Source: Rosa chinensis | Lineage: Eukaryota; Streptophyta; Magnoliopsida; Rosales; Rosaceae | Assembly: GCF_002994745.2 (NCBI RefSeq) | Contig: NC_037092.1 | Coordinates: 17,847,501 to 17,911,500, forward strand | Length of the DNA: 64,000 nucleotides | Direction: 5' to 3' | In this document: positions 11,996 to 23,981 of the stretch, piece by piece | Numbering within the stretch: the first letter of the stretch is position 1 | Layout of the letters: every line of letters starts with the position of its first letter | The notes under the pieces: model-generated | Told to the model about the DNA's origin: nothing | Databases searched by the model: none | The model's input: the letters and a program-made list of their open reading frames with translations, nothing else | Translations under genes and position numbers: made by a program

Positions 11996-12345
11996 CATTT
12001 TAAGGGATCCATTATGGGACCAACTTTTCGATCACATTTAGGCATCTTGACTATTCAGTTTTTAGGTATATATGAGTAAATCATTTCTGCAAATTTTCAA
12101 CTAAATTGATGATTGTTAAGGTATCAAAATAGATTAAATCAATGGACGAACCTAATATGCTTTAATGATTATCAATTTGGCTAAATTTTTTTGTAGATGA
12201 CATGGATCTACTCATATATACCTATAAATTGAACGGTTGAGATATAAATATGTGATCGAAAAGTGTGGTCCAATAAGCTATCCCTTAAAATGGCAAAAAA
12301 AAAAAAAAAAAAAAAAAGGCCATTCTGGTGAATGACCCTTTTTTT
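11258..12345. mobile_element. Three adjoining foldback/MITE units
   Basis: Three related units begin near 11262, 11620 and 11940. Each has a T-tract, then CATTTTAAGGGAT, then a segment like GACCAACTTTTCGATCAC. Each contains complementary segments, for example AAAAGTTGATCCC near 11595 pairing with GGGATTGATTTTTGACC near 11300, and GGCTGAAAATTT pairing with AAATTTTCAGCC-like sequence. The last unit ends with the complement of the first motif plus an A-tract (12280-12325). No coding capacity. Confidence 0.6.
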
Positions 12346-12347
12346 TT

Positions 12348-12510
12348 TTGTCAAGAAAGAAATATCTTGTCGAGGAAGAAATATCTTGTCGAGAAGCTAG
12401 CAGATATCTTATTGAGGAGGAGATATATCATCAGGGAGGAGATATCTTGTCGAGAAGCATATATCTTGTATAGGTGGGATTATCTCGTCGAGGAGAATCT
12501 TGGTAAAAAT
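12348..12510 (+). repeat. Degenerate short tandem repeat (GATATCTTGTCGAGGAG type)
   Basis: About seven imperfect copies of a unit of some 20-24 bases, centred on ATATCTTGTCGAGGAG, follow each other directly. Spacing varies. No function is evident. Confidence 0.6.
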
Positions 12511-12952
12511 TATATAAAATTTTAGGGGTTAGGGTTTATGGTTTAGGAAAATTTAATGTGGATTCGTAATAAGTTTGTTCAATACAATTAACTGGAAAAT
12601 TTTGGGTTTGAGGAAATTTTTGGCTATAGAAGGTCACTAGTTGATTGTTCAAACAATTGCAGTTGCTTAGGAGGAGGAACAGTCGACAAAATTAATTAAA
12701 TGGATTTTGTGGAAAGGGGGTTGTGAAAGTCGAAACATTTTGGTTTCCAAAATTAATTTTAAGTGGATAGGAATATGAACAGAAGATGTTATTTGTCTCC
12801 GAACTGATGTTGAATTTATGAAGAGTGCCATTACATGTGTGAAGAAAAAGATTGATGAACTCAGAGGTCTTGTTAGAGGGATAAAAGAAGAATTGTTCAA
12901 AGAGTGAGTGGAGATGGTAATTGGGATTGTTCAAACTCTGATATGAAAAAAA
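12511..12952. other. Intergenic stretch, no recognisable gene
   Basis: A 30-codon open stretch on + (about 12810-12905, containing VKKKIDELRGLVRGIKEELF) looks helical and could be a relic of an exon, but has stops on both sides. Nothing else is recognisable. The Tat element starting at 12958 inserted at its right edge. Confidence 0.3.
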
Positions 12953-12957
12953 ATAAT

Positions 12958-13464
12958 TGTACCTACATGTGCCAGAACGAGCATAATTAGCTATAATGAG
13001 CCATGCTCATTGTACCGCCAGAGGTACCGACTCCCACCAAAGGGATGACCTGCGAAGGCACGTCCAGGTAGGCTACCGCTAAGCCCTGGACCGCCCCCAG
13101 ATCACTGCTGACGCGCCGCCACGAGCCGCGTCAAGATAGCATCAGAAGCTCCAGACGCTGGGAATCGAAGCACATCAGTCCCACATCGGAAACAAGAAGA
13201 AGATCAACCTCTTCCTCAACTATAAAAGGTTCTCTCCTCTCTCCTCATTAATTACGCAATTACTACTCATTTATTGTTATGCTGCCCGTATACAGTGACT
13301 GACTTAGGCATCGGAGAAGTGAAGACAGCCCAACGCGGTCTCTCTCTGACGCCCTGTCTATCGTGTTGCAGTAAACAGGAATCACCTGATCCTAGGAGTA
13401 GCGGTCCGCCCACAGGACCTGCGTTAAGCAAGGAATCGGCTACCGCCGGACTTGAGTATTAACA
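12958..13464 (+). promoter_or_regulatory. 5' LTR of the Tat element
   Basis: It starts TGTACCTACA and ends TTAACA. A TATA box (TATAAAAG) lies at 13221-13228, followed by a CT-rich stretch and a CTGACTTAGGCATCGGAG segment that recurs in other LTRs of this window. A 10-bp segment around 13117-13130 is missing from the 3' LTR. Confidence 0.93.
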
Positions 13465-13484
13465 TTGGCGCCGTCTGTGGGAAT
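13465..13484 (+). other. Primer-binding site of the Tat element
   Basis: TTGGCGCCGTCTGTGGGAA directly follows the 5' LTR, where minus-strand DNA synthesis is primed by a tRNA. The same motif in variant form follows the LTRs ending at 28370 and 37036. Confidence 0.85.
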
Positions 13485-13517
13485 CCTTGAACAAAAGGTC
13501 ATCCCGCCACAATCACC

Positions 13518-15157
13518 ATGACTAACGATAGCGGGGGGAACGCTGGGGAGCAGGCAGATCAATCCGCCATTCCCCAACCCACCAACCTAGCGGTAGGCAT
13601 CAACCGCGCGTTATTCACCACCCCGGTCAACCCCGGTGGTGAGACAAACCCAAGTAGCAGCCGCCCGCCAGGCCAAGATCTCGCCTCTCTATATGAGCTG
13701 GCACTGGCGGATCTTCACAAAGCGAACAGAGAGCGTGAACATGAACGCAAGGAAAAGGCCGAGGCCCAAAGGCAGGTGGCCACGCTTGTGTCCCGCTTTA
13801 AGGAGCTAAAGAAAACGCTGGAGACAACCGCCAATCCTGCGCGAAGCGAACAGTCACGAAGCACCAGGCACAGCCGACCTGGTACTGGAGCATTGATACC
13901 AGCACCGGTCGTGCATCTGCAGGTCCCGCTGCACCCACCAGAGCTAGCGGGAATGGGACCACCCCCTGTACCCCAGCTAATGTTGGAACAGGAGGCAGAG
14001 TCGTCACTGCACACCCACCGCTCGAGACCTCGGGCAAGAACAGAAGGAAACCCACCCGCTCCCAGGCGAGGATCAGTTCAGCGAAGTACTCGGCTAGACC
14101 CTGCCGGCGATGCAACCGCTCAAATACTGGAAAGGATGCAGTAGTTGGAACAAAGGTTAGCCCGGGCGGAATCAGGCACCCTAGCACCAGCTTCAAATCC
14201 ACATTTCGCGTCCAGACCAGGACCATTTACCGCTGCAATTTTGCTGGCCGTCAGACCGGTGTATGCAAAGACCCCAAAAATGTCACATTACAGCGGTAAG
14301 ACTGATCCCTTCGTCCATATGGACACCTTCAAGAAAGTCACCAACAACAAGGGATTCGATGATGCCACCCTGTGCCACTTGTTTAGCGAAATGCTGGACA
14401 ATGAGGCAATGAATTGGTTCTTCGAATGCCCGTCGGGATCCATTGACTCATTCCAGGCATTGTCGCACGCTTTCCTTTCTCGGTTCATCCTACTGTCCGC
14501 CGGGCACCACAACACAAGCCAACTGTTCAACGTCAAGCAGGGTACGGAGGAGACACTGAAGGCATTCGTTACAAGGTGGCGAGCGGCAGCATCTCAGTGC
14601 CGTGATCTTGATAAAACAATGGCTTCGGCGGCTTTTAAGCAAGGACTCCTCAAAGGGCCATTTCTCTATCACCTCAATTACAATCATCCAAATGCGGTAT
14701 ACGACCACCTCATGAGTGAGGCGGTCATTCATGCCCAAGCAGAATTCATCACATATGGGGAGACCCCACCGCCACCAGCAACACCAGCAAAGTTGACACA
14801 GCCCTCCTCCAGTCAGCAGGGGACCGCTAATAAAACCTCCACACCGCCAACTGACAAGAAGAGGGAGTGGCAGCAGGGTCAGTACCAAAACAAGCGGCAA
14901 AAGGACCAACACTACAAGGCAAACCGCCCATCTCATGGGGACAACCGCAACAAACATACCGAGTCTTCTCAGCGGTATGCAGTATTTACAGTCCTCACGG
15001 CTTCGCATGAAGAAATATACAATCAGTGCAAGGATTAGATCCCACCGCCGCCCCCGGGAAAATACCCAAAAACGGGAAAGCCAAGAAACACAGGCAGGTG
15101 GTGCAAATACCACGAGGACAGCGGTCACAATACCAACAGCTGCAACGCCCTCAAATA
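13518..15157 (+). pseudogene. gag of the Tat element
   Basis: Gag forms the particle that packages the RNA. The N-terminal part (13518-14141) is low in complexity with a charged helix. The Retrotrans_gag-like domain lies at about 14280-14760, with FSEMLDNEAMNWFFECPSGS and a following FLSRFILLSAGHH segment. A zinc-knuckle-like motif, CKYHEDSGHNTNSC, lies near 15094-15135. The gene is broken by TAG at 14142-14144 and TAG at 15036-15038, and the frame must shift near 15150 to enter protease. The start at 13518 is the first ATG after the primer-binding site. Confidence 0.85.
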
Positions 15158-16050
15158 GCCATTGAGACCTTGTACCGTGACGGCAAGCTTGAGCAGTTCA
15201 AGGTACGCCAACCGCCACCTGTGATCGCCGATATTGAGCCCATGGGCCGCATCAACACAATCGACGGAGGTGCTCCAATCACCAACATGTCTCACAGAGC
15301 TAGAAAGCGTTATGCGCGAGCTAATCACCCAAAGGAAATCTGCAACATCCGCTACGAAAGATCCGCAAAACTCCCAAGGTCTGGTTGGGAACCTATTACC
15401 TTCTCAGAGGAGGAGGAACGTGGAGTACATCTGCCCCATGACGCTCCCTTCTTGATCGACGCTATTCTAGGCAAAATGTCAGTAGGAAGAATCCTGGTTG
15501 ATAGCGGGTCCGCTGTCAACGTTATATTCAGTGGTTGTTACAACGACCTTAAGCGGAACAGAAAATTGCTCCAAGATCATGAACCACTGCTCAGCTTCTC
15601 CGGTGACGTCATGCAACCGCTGGGCTCTGACTATATGCGGCTAGTTATTGGTACTAGTCCATGTATGGCTGAAATACATACGGAGTTCATAGTTGTCAAT
15701 TGTTTCAGCTCATATAACGCCATCATTGGTCGGCTAGCGCTCAACAAACTCAAGTGCATCATCGCCGGGTACATGCTGCTCATGAAGTTCCCCACACCCA
15801 ACGGCACAAGATGTGTCAAGGGAAGTCAACAGTTGGCACGCGAGTGCTATTCTACTACCATAACACAATCAACCCGCCGCCATGAGATCCTGGCGGTAGG
15901 CAGTCAGGCACCGCTACCAAACATTTTTGAGGACCCCAGGGAGGACAAAAAGAAGTACGCAAGGAAGGAGCCGGTCAACCTAGAAACATCACTGAGGGTT
16001 GTCGGCATCTCCGACGAGCACCCTGAGCGGACAGTCCTCATAGGCGCTCA
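15158..16050 (+). pseudogene. Aspartic protease region of Tat pol
   Basis: Retroviral-type protease cleaves the Gag-Pol polyprotein. The active-site motif ILVDSGSAVNVIF is read at about 15490-15528, followed by PLLSFSGDVMQPLGSD and the second conserved block NAIIGRLALNKL (near 15717-15752). This pattern is typical of Tat and Athila elements. The region itself is open, in the same frame as the reverse transcriptase downstream, but is cut off from gag by the frame change near 15150. Confidence 0.85.
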
Positions 16051-17460
16051 ATTAGACCCAGAGCTGGCGGTGGAACTCACTCAGTTCCTGCGTGACAACG
16101 CTACAGTCTTTGCCTGGTCATATGCAGACATGCCAGGTATCTCCCCTGAAATCATCTCACACAAGTTGAGCATCAAACCATCCTTCTACCCTATCAAACA
16201 AAAACGTAGAGCCTTCGACGAAGAGAAGTACCGCACTATAAGGGAGGAGGTTGACAAGCTCCAGGGCATTGGGTTCATCCTCCAGGTCATCTATCCCCAA
16301 TGGATTTCCAACCTGGTTTTGGTCAAAAAGGTTAGCGGCAAGTGGAGGATGTGTGTTAACTTCAAAAACCTTAACAAGGCATGCCCAAAAGATAGTTTCC
16401 CACTACCCCGCATCGATCAACTGGTCGACGTAACCGCTGGACACGAACTTCTCAGCATGATGGATGCTTTTTCCGGCTAAAACCAGATCAGGATGCATCT
16501 CGACGACCAGGAATGCACCACCTTCACCACCGACAAAGGCCTGTATTGTTACAATGTGATGCCTTTCGGTTTGAAGAACGCAGGGGCAACTTATCAGCGG
16601 CTGATGAACGCCATGTTCGCGGAACATCTGGGCAAGATAATCGAGGTCTACGTAGATGACATGTTGGTCAAGAGTATAAAGGCCAGCGGACATGTGGCAA
16701 ACCTAAAAATCATAATAACCATCCTCTTGGCCTATGGCATGCGCCTCAACCCGGAAAAGTGTTTCTTCGGCGTCACCGCCAGCAAATTTTTGGGGTATAT
16801 TGTCAGTGAGCGGGGCATCGAGGCCAACCCTGACAAGGTATAAGCCATCCTCAACCTGAAGGACCCGAAATGGAAGGTGCACGTCCAATGCCTCCAGGGC
16901 AAGCTAACCGCCCTGTCTCGATTCATCTCCAGACTGACCGACAGGTGTGCCCCATTTTTCAAAGTCCTTAAAACAACCCACAAGAAGGTCATCGATTGGA
17001 ACCCAGAGTGCCAGGCGTCGTTCCAGGGCCTGAAGGAATACCTGGCGGCAGTTCCACTCCTCTCCATTCCTGTCAAAGGAGAAAAGTTGTACATTTACCT
17101 AGCGGTATCTCAATCAGCGGTGAGCTGCGCCATCGTCCGGCGGGAGGGCCAGGACGAGCTCCCAGTTTTCTATGCCGGTAGGGGCATGAATGGAGCAGAA
17201 ACACGGTATCCTCCATTGGAGCAGCTTGCTCTCGCACTCATCGTTGCTGCCAGGCGCCTCCGCCAGTACTTCCAAGCCCATACAATCCATGTGTTAACCA
17301 ATCAACCGCTGAGACAAGTAATGCAGAACCCTGAACATTCGGGGCGCCTCAGCAAGTGGGCCATTGAGCTCAGCGAGTTTGACATAGATTACAAACCACG
17401 AACCGCCATGAAGGGCCAAGCGGTGGCAGACTTCATTGCTGAGCTCACCGAGAGTCAGCC
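16051..17460 (+). pseudogene. Reverse transcriptase and RNase H of Tat pol
   Basis: Reverse transcriptase motifs appear in order: SNLVLVKKVSGKWRMCVNF, LNKACPKDSFPLPRID, MPFGLKNAGATYQR, and the catalytic YVDD at 16649-16660. The connection and pol RNase H follow (DWNPECQASFQGLKEYLA, then KLYIYLAVSQSAVSCAIVRR) up to about 17460. Two TAA stops interrupt it, at 16478-16480 inside the reverse transcriptase palm and at 16841-16843. Both lie in the common pol frame, so no full enzyme can be made. Confidence 0.9.
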
Positions 17461-18085
17461 CGAAACCAAGATTGATGTACCGCCCGGAACGGAAATAGTT
17501 ACGGCTGAGGAGCCGGCTCCCCAATCAGACTGGAACCTACACGTGGATGGTTCCGCTTCCGCCAAGGCCAGCAGCGCCGGAATCATCTTAACAGGACCAG
17601 GGGGGCTTAGCGTCGAGTACACGTTGAAATTCAACTTCAAAGCCTCTAACAACATGGCGGAATACGAGGCACTCATAACCGGCCTACTCCTCGCCATTAA
17701 TTCAGGGGCCGACAGTGTCAACATCTTCAGCGACTCTCAGTTGGTCGTTAACCAGGTCAACGACAGCTTTCAGGCCAAGGACCAGCAGTTAGCGGCATAC
17801 TTAGGGTACGCCAAGACGCTGCTAAAAAAATTCAAGTTCCACACCATCACACAAATCCCCAGGGAAAAGAACGCCAAGGCCGATTCACTGGCAAGACTGG
17901 CAACCGCCCAACCACACCAGAGCCCAGCGGACACAAGGGTAGAATCTCTGGACAGGCCAAGTATCACAAAAACCCTGGCGGAAATCTTTAACATTGAGGC
18001 CAATCCTAGTTGGATGGACGAGATTATCCAGTACAAGCGCAACGGGACATTGCCAGAGGACAAGATCAAGGCGCGACAGCTCTAG
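17461..18085 (+). pseudogene. Second (additional) RNase H domain of Tat pol
   Basis: A second RNase H, of RVT_3 type, follows the pol RNase H: WNLHVDGSASAKASSAG at about 17532-17582, ASNNMAEYEALITGLLLA, then IFSDSQLVVNQVN and EKNAKADSLARLA. Catalytic Asp, Glu and Asp residues are in place. A spacer to integrase ends in TAG at 18083-18085. Elements of the Tat lineage are known for this extra domain. Confidence 0.88.
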
Positions 18086-19230
18086 TGGAGAGCAACCCGT
18101 TACAACATGCAGAGCGGCAAACTTTACCACCAAGGATTCACTCACCCCAACCTCCGCTGTCTAACCCCAGAGGAGGGAAAGGTCGTACTGACAACAATAC
18201 ATGGCAGGGAATGCGGAAATCATTTAGGTGCCAGATCCTTGGCTAATCGCACAATGCGACAAGGCTACTTTTGGCCTACACTTGGTGATGACGCCCGGCG
18301 GATATCAAGATCTTGTCACAAATGCCAACAATATGCTGATCTTCCACATGCTCCGGCGGGACCTCTGTCGGTTATCGTCAGCCCCTGGATTCACTCAACG
18401 TGGGGCCTGGACTTGATGGGAAAATTCCAAACCGCCAAAGGTCAGTTCAAATACATCATTGTCGCCATCGACTACAGCAGCAAATGGATAGAAGCAGAGC
18501 CCTTGACGGCAATAACTACTGCCAAGGTAATTCACTTCCTCTGGAAGAACATCTACTGCCGCTACGGTGTTCTGCATGCAATCATCACAGACAACGGCAC
18601 ACAGTTCAACTATAAGGAACTCATCTCTTTCACCGCCAACCTGGGCACCAAGATGCGTTTTGCATTGGTCGCCCATCCCCAAACCAACGGCCAAGTCGAA
18701 GCGGCAAACAAGATAATCAAGAAACTGTTACAGAAGAAGCTCGCTGAGGCCAAGGGTTTATGGGCGGAGAAGCTCCCGGAGGTCCTATGGGCCATCAGGA
18801 CAACCCCAACTTCCGCCACCGGTGAAACCCCCTTTTGTATGATGTTCGGAACTGAGGCTGTCCTGCCTATCGAGGTAAACCAACCAACTTTAGGGTCAAA
18901 GGCTACTGCCCCGAGACCAACTGTGACGGCGTAAACCTCGACAGGGATCTCCTAGAGGAAAAGCGAGACGCAGCCCATTTGCGCAATCTCCAGAACAAGC
19001 GACGGGTATCGTGTTTCTACAACGCCAGGGTCAAAGCCCGCAACCTCCAACTGGGGGACTGGGTAATGAAGGAAGTCATACCACCGCCAACAAAACTCCG
19101 CCCAACTTGGGAAGGTCCATATAAAATTGTAGAGGTCGTGAGCCCAGGCACCTTCTACTTAATGGACAAGGATGGCGTCACAACGACCCACCCTTGGAAT
19201 ACCGAACACCTTCGGTATTACTACAAATAG
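18086..19230 (+). pseudogene. Integrase of Tat pol
   Basis: Integrase inserts the cDNA. The HHCC zinc finger is read at about 18130-18335 (a His pair then CHKCQQYA). The DDE core has Asp in GLDLMGKF (18407-18430), Asp in TDNGTQF (near 18587) and Glu in GQVEAANK (near 18698). A C-terminal WEGPYKIVEVV segment (GPY/F module) ends with HPWNTEHLRYYYK. A one-base frame change lies between about 18880 and 18935, and the TAA at 18932-18934 ends the main frame. The last part runs in another frame from 18936 to 19230. Confidence 0.9.
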
Positions 19231-19638
19231 TCATACCGCTACCCAAGAGCATCTTGACTTAGCTAAATTTTTGTTCAATATTTAGCTAAGGGAAGCTACC
19301 CAACGGTTACGACCCCGCTTTTGTAAACGCTGTTCAGACAGCTAGCAATGAAACGAGGAATTATTCAAACCATTGTTACCAAGTCTAGCACTGAGGGCAA
19401 CTGGCAACGCCAGTCAGCGGACTACGTCTGCTACATTGTGCACTTGGACCAATTTTAATTCCTTTAGTGTTTCATTCATGGCCAAAAGCAAGTGTCAAGA
19501 CCTCTAGCGGCACACACATAATCACAAACAAAAAGAAAAACAAGTATAAAAGCTTGGGTTCCAAAATTTCATTCATATCCCAACTGAATTACATAAAATA
19601 TTTATGCCTCAGCGGCTACAAAAACTTTCCTACTCCTA

Positions 19639-22371
19639 TTAGTAGGGGTTGGCGGGGTTGGCAGGATTGGCAGGGTTGGCGAGGTCAGCTCCGCTACCTT
19701 CGGCATTTCCACTGGCGGCCTGCGGTGGATGGGAACGGCTAGTCTGGTCAGACCCTCGGGCTGTGGGACTGGGGGTCTCTATTGTGCCATCCGCTTGGGT
19801 ATGGGCCGCCAAGAACCCAGCGCGGGACACCTCTGACTGAGTAGGCGTCCGCTGAGAGTCGCCCTCTGGAAGCCAGCCACTCTCCCCGCTACCCGAGCAG
19901 GCTCCAACATGACTAGGTGCGGTAGTATGAGCGGTGCTTGTTGTCGGCGGAGTTTCCTTGGATGGCTGCACGACCGGCATCGACGCTTTCGCCCAGTCGA
20001 TGGCGCTCTTCTGCTTCAACATCTCCACATTGGCCAGGGCACCAGCCTTAGCTGCTTCGGTCAGCGCCTTCTTGTACTCCGCTGACTGCTTGTATGACTC
20101 AACAGCAGCGGCTGTAGCACTTCTCCCCTCAGCCTCTAGGCGAGCGACTTCACCCTCCAGTCGCTTAACCTCGGCCTGTTTGGCGGTGGACTCCCGCTGA
20201 AGGATCTCAACCTTCTTATCCTTGGCGGCCACCCGATCCCGCAACAGGGACATGTCTTGCTCCAACTTGGCGAACTGTTCGTTCCGCTCCAAGTGCCGCT
20301 CAATGGCAACGTTCAGCTTGCCACGAGCGTCTGCCGCATCGCAGTCGGCCTTCGTCAACCGTCGCTCGACTTCAGCCAACTATTCCTGGGTCTTCCCCAA
20401 GTCCCTCTGTAGCCCCGCCACCTCCTCCCTGAGCTCCCGCTCAACCAGGGGTTGTTTTGACGCCGCCTAGAACATCTCATGCAGCCCAACGGCGACGTGC
20501 CCAAAGGCTGTGCTGAAGGGTGACTTGCTATCGGCGGTCGACCGAACAATCCCCTCCAAGCTGCCGAACCCCAGCCGCTCGCAAAGGTGATACAGGAAGT
20601 CCCGCTCACCGTCTTTGAGGAACTCGGCGTAGGCGGCAAATGAGTCCAAGCCGCTTGTACCCACCGCTTTCGCCACGTCAGCGAGAGCCTCGGGCAGAGC
20701 CTGCCTTGACTTCTTCCGCTGCTCGCGGGCCCCGGTTACCTCCACTTCCTCCTCTTCCCCACCCGAGTAGGGCTTACGGCGTTTTCGCTGAAGCACCTGC
20801 GTGCTTGCAGCAACGGCAGGCCTCGAACCCCCCGTCGGCGGCTCTAACCCCGCTATGGTAACACCCTCGGTTGGGCGCACTGCTTTCTTTGGCAGCCCGC
20901 GCCGCAGGGCCAGCGCCCTCTCTTTCCGCAGCGCCGCCTCACTCACCGTGCCAGTCCCCGCCTGAATGGCAGGCCTCCCGTCACCACCAAGATGAGAGTG
21001 GTGCGGCATTGGTAGTACCACAGGAACCTCTGACTGGCTCAGCGCCAGCGTCTCTGGGTCCACCACCATCTTCTGCGCCGCCATCCTTGAAGCATACATG
21101 GCTTCAAGGAAGTTGTCGATTTCAGCGCGGTCCATGGCTTTTGCAAAAGCGTCACGGCTAGCCTTGTTTCCTGGCGGAGTCTCTAAAAAAAAAGTGGCAG
21201 GCCAGTTAGCATGAGGCAACCTCACAAATGGTGCGATACAGTGGAGATTACTTACCAACGGCACGCGTCAGTTGTTGAGCTACCAGCAACTCCCACCCGC
21301 TAAGGAGACGGAAATCCAGCAAGTTGCGATTCCGCCAGCAACCCCTGATGCGTGCTACCCGACACTCTTCCTCACGAGTCAGGTTGTACCGCAACCCCGC
21401 TACACAAAAAGGTCATTATCAGTAGAGTACAAAAAAAAAAAAAAAACAGAAACCCCACCAGTCGTGTTCAGCGGAAACGATAAACAACCTCGGATGGGCT
21501 GAAACTCCGACATAATTCTAAACGTCAGCTCCCCCTCGTTGGACCCCGCTTGGTACTCCTACCCCGCCGCGGCAATGCAGAAAGTACCCTGCCTGTAGGA
21601 CATTGAGTCCCTTAGGTTCTCGATCAGCTTGGGCGCTCCTTGACGACGACTGAGGTTTACTTGCCCTCTACAACCCTGGCGCTTGATGTACACCAGTTCG
21701 TAGAAATGTAATACCTCCGCCACGGTCGGTCCTTCGCAACCAGACAACTGCCACAACGAGTTCAGAGCCAGCAGTAACCGCCACATGTTGGGGCACACTT
21801 GCCCAAAGGCGATGCCGAACTCGCACAGCAGGATCTGCAGATTGGGCACCAGCGGGAGGGTCACTCCCTCGCGGAATATAGCCTCGTGCACCGCGGCGTG
21901 GCCCACTGGCAGGATCGAAGCCTTCTCCTCTACCGTTGGCTGATGCAGCTTCACCACGCAGGGCAACCGGAACACCCGCTTCAGCCGGTTGACTGCAGCA
22001 GCGGTCATCCTACCTCCCGCCTCGTCAACGAGGGTGCTGTCCTCGAACACCCATGCCGACTCGGTATCCTCTCCCGCTACACCTCCCCCTCCAGCGGAAC
22101 CGTTGGCGACACTATTGCTTTCTAGCCGCTCTTCGTGCAAAGTGTGTGCAGCGGCAGCCTCCCCCGCCCTAGAACTCTCCGGACGCGATGCACGACCCAT
22201 ATCTACGTCCCACAGAATGGTCTGTAGCGGCTCGACCTCTAGCGGTTCTGGTAGGGAGGTTCCTGCATGGGCAGACGGACGCAACGAGTCAATAAAATTT
22301 CTATCCGCCGCGCTGAATGACACTTCAGATCCGGAATCCTCACTGCTCGAAATCTCTATGACGTCAGCCAT
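19639..22371 (-). pseudogene. Antisense three-exon gene of the Tat element (putative gypsy-type transposon protein, Transposase_28-like)
   Basis: On the minus strand I read three exons: 22371-21459, 21399-21256 and 21182-19639. Donors and acceptors are GT/AG with T-rich tracts before both acceptors, and phases join perfectly to 867 codons. Exon 1 begins MADVIEISSSEDSGSE and contains a region resembling the plant family named putative gypsy-type transposon: LPLVPNLQILLCEFGIAFGQ, then PNMWRLLLALNSLW. Exon 3 ends in a long charged coiled coil (about 20420-20040) and a short ANP repeat. Three in-frame TAG codons (21559-21561, 20467-20469, 20380-20382) break it. Antisense genes downstream of pol are known in some Tat elements; their function is unknown. 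It lies convergent to gag-pol. Confidence 0.75.
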
Positions 22372-23104
22372 CCCAAAACCCTAAAACCCAAATCAGTTAG
22401 CTCACACAAGATCTAACCTATCCCTATATCAGTCAGTGCCTAAGAACATCAACAACACTCAACCCAGAAAATGCCAAAACAAGAACAAACGCACAAAAAC
22501 CCAGATTCGACCATCTAGAAAATCCCTAAAACCCCAATTCTGTCAAACACGGCAACCCATTCCCAAAACCCACTCACACCTTCACTGGACGTCAACGAAC
22601 AACATCACAGCAACACCCAAAACCGAGAAAATCACCATGGCAGAATTCCAATAAAACAGGGATATGTCAGAGTACCAACCTTAACGATGGAGTCTCTGAC
22701 GTCAGTGTGATCACTTGTCTTCGGAGCCGGTGGACGCCGGTCTTTTCCACGTACGAAAACTCGCAGTATCGCCTCAACCTTCTTCCCTGATCTCAGACGC
22801 AGAAAGCTTGAAGACAACGAAGCACAGTTCAAAGTTTGGAGCAGTGTCAAAAGTGCTCACTTCCCCCCCTTTTATGTCAACGTCAAAAGGCCCTACGCCG
22901 TCCATTGAAAAAGGACATCAGACGTCAGCCGTACACGTGTCCCGCAACTACAGTTACTCTCCGGATTACTAACATTAATGGCGAGGAGACGGCTAGGCGG
23001 AGGAGATACACCTCCGCACGCTAACCCTTTAGGGGTTCACCACGTGTCAACCACCATCAGACGAAGCATCTGGTAGAAGCCACTGCTTGTAGAGGGAAGG
23101 CACC
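22372..23104. other. Non-coding region of the Tat element upstream of the antisense gene
   Basis: This stretch would hold the promoter of the antisense gene. I see no clear TATA box on the minus strand. Several open frames on both strands show no recognisable domain. Repeated ACGTCAG-type motifs occur (22695, 22920). Confidence 0.4.
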
Positions 23105-23400
23105 AATCGTCGGCGAAGTCCGCTGAGTGGAACCCCGCTAGTGGAACTTCTCACTTGTCACCTACCAAGTACCGAAGTCCGCTGAGCGGAACCCCGCTAG
23201 CAGAACTTCTCACTTGTCACCTACCAAGTACCGAAGTATGCTGAGCGGAACCCCGCTAGCGGAACTTCTCACTTGTCACTTTCCAAGTACCGAAGTCCGC
23301 TGAGCGAAATCCCGCTAGCGGAACTTCTCACTTGTCACTTTCCAAGTATCGAAGTCCGCTGAGCGAATCCCCGCTAGAAAGACTTCCACTTGACAATTTG
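23105..23400 (+). repeat. About five tandem copies of a 59-60 bp unit
   Basis: The unit contains CGAAGTCCGCTGAGCGGAA, CCCCGCTAGCGGAACTTCTC and ACTTGTCACCTACCAAGTA. Each copy contains its own inverted segments (CCGCTGAGCGG, CCGCTAGCGG). The last copy is the most divergent. The array lies inside the Tat element. Confidence 0.85.
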
Positions 23401-23961
23401 CAAGGGGCAGCCTCGGCTATACGTGGCACTGCCGGCATAACCCCCTCCATCTTGCAAACCCCGTGCGTTGCTGAACGTAATTCCGCTCAGTAACCACCGC
23501 CGAACACGTCTACCCGACGATGTTTCCTGCTACATCCAGCGGGGGGTATCCGCCAGCGGCGAATCCCGAGGCTACGCCTCACTCTAACAACGACCGCCAC
23601 GGGGCGTTACTGTCAGATCGTCCCTACGGGACACGGGGACTTGTCAACAGTCTACGACGACCCTGATCAGGTACGTTGACCCCCGTCACTTGGGAACTAA
23701 GATTGGGCTCGATACCCAACACCCTCTGCTCCGCGCAGCTTCCCCTCAACAAACAATTTACTGACTATCCGGAGGTCTGTCTTGGCTAGGGAGTGGGGGA
23801 CTCCCTGGCGGGCCTAGCAGGGGCCCACCCGGAAGGGTATAAAGCGTTTGCTCAGTAAATCCATGGTTAGCAACGCACTGACGCTAATTATGCTGTTGCA
23901 AGTCTAGTGGAAGTAACGCTTCACACCGCCGATCAACTCCCCAACCAAGATTGCCCTCCTT

Positions 23962-23981
23962 GACTGGGGACTTGGGGGACT
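23962..23981 (+). other. Polypurine tract of the Tat element
   Basis: GACTGGGGACTTGGGGGACT directly precedes the 3' LTR, the expected place for the plus-strand primer. Similar tracts occur at 39781-39798 and 44270-44288. Confidence 0.75.

Noticed and set aside
13274..13462. 62-codon frame inside the Tat 5' LTR and its twin at 24289-24477
   Set aside because: It is LTR sequence downstream of the TATA box; its duplication simply follows the LTRs.
14490..15128. 212-codon minus-strand frame opposite gag
   Set aside because: It is a shadow of the GC-rich gag region, with no recognisable domain and no splice signals like those of the real antisense gene further on.
23105..23400. Spaced repeats that might look like a CRISPR array
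   Set aside because: Copies are directly adjacent without unique spacers, and the DNA is eukaryotic.
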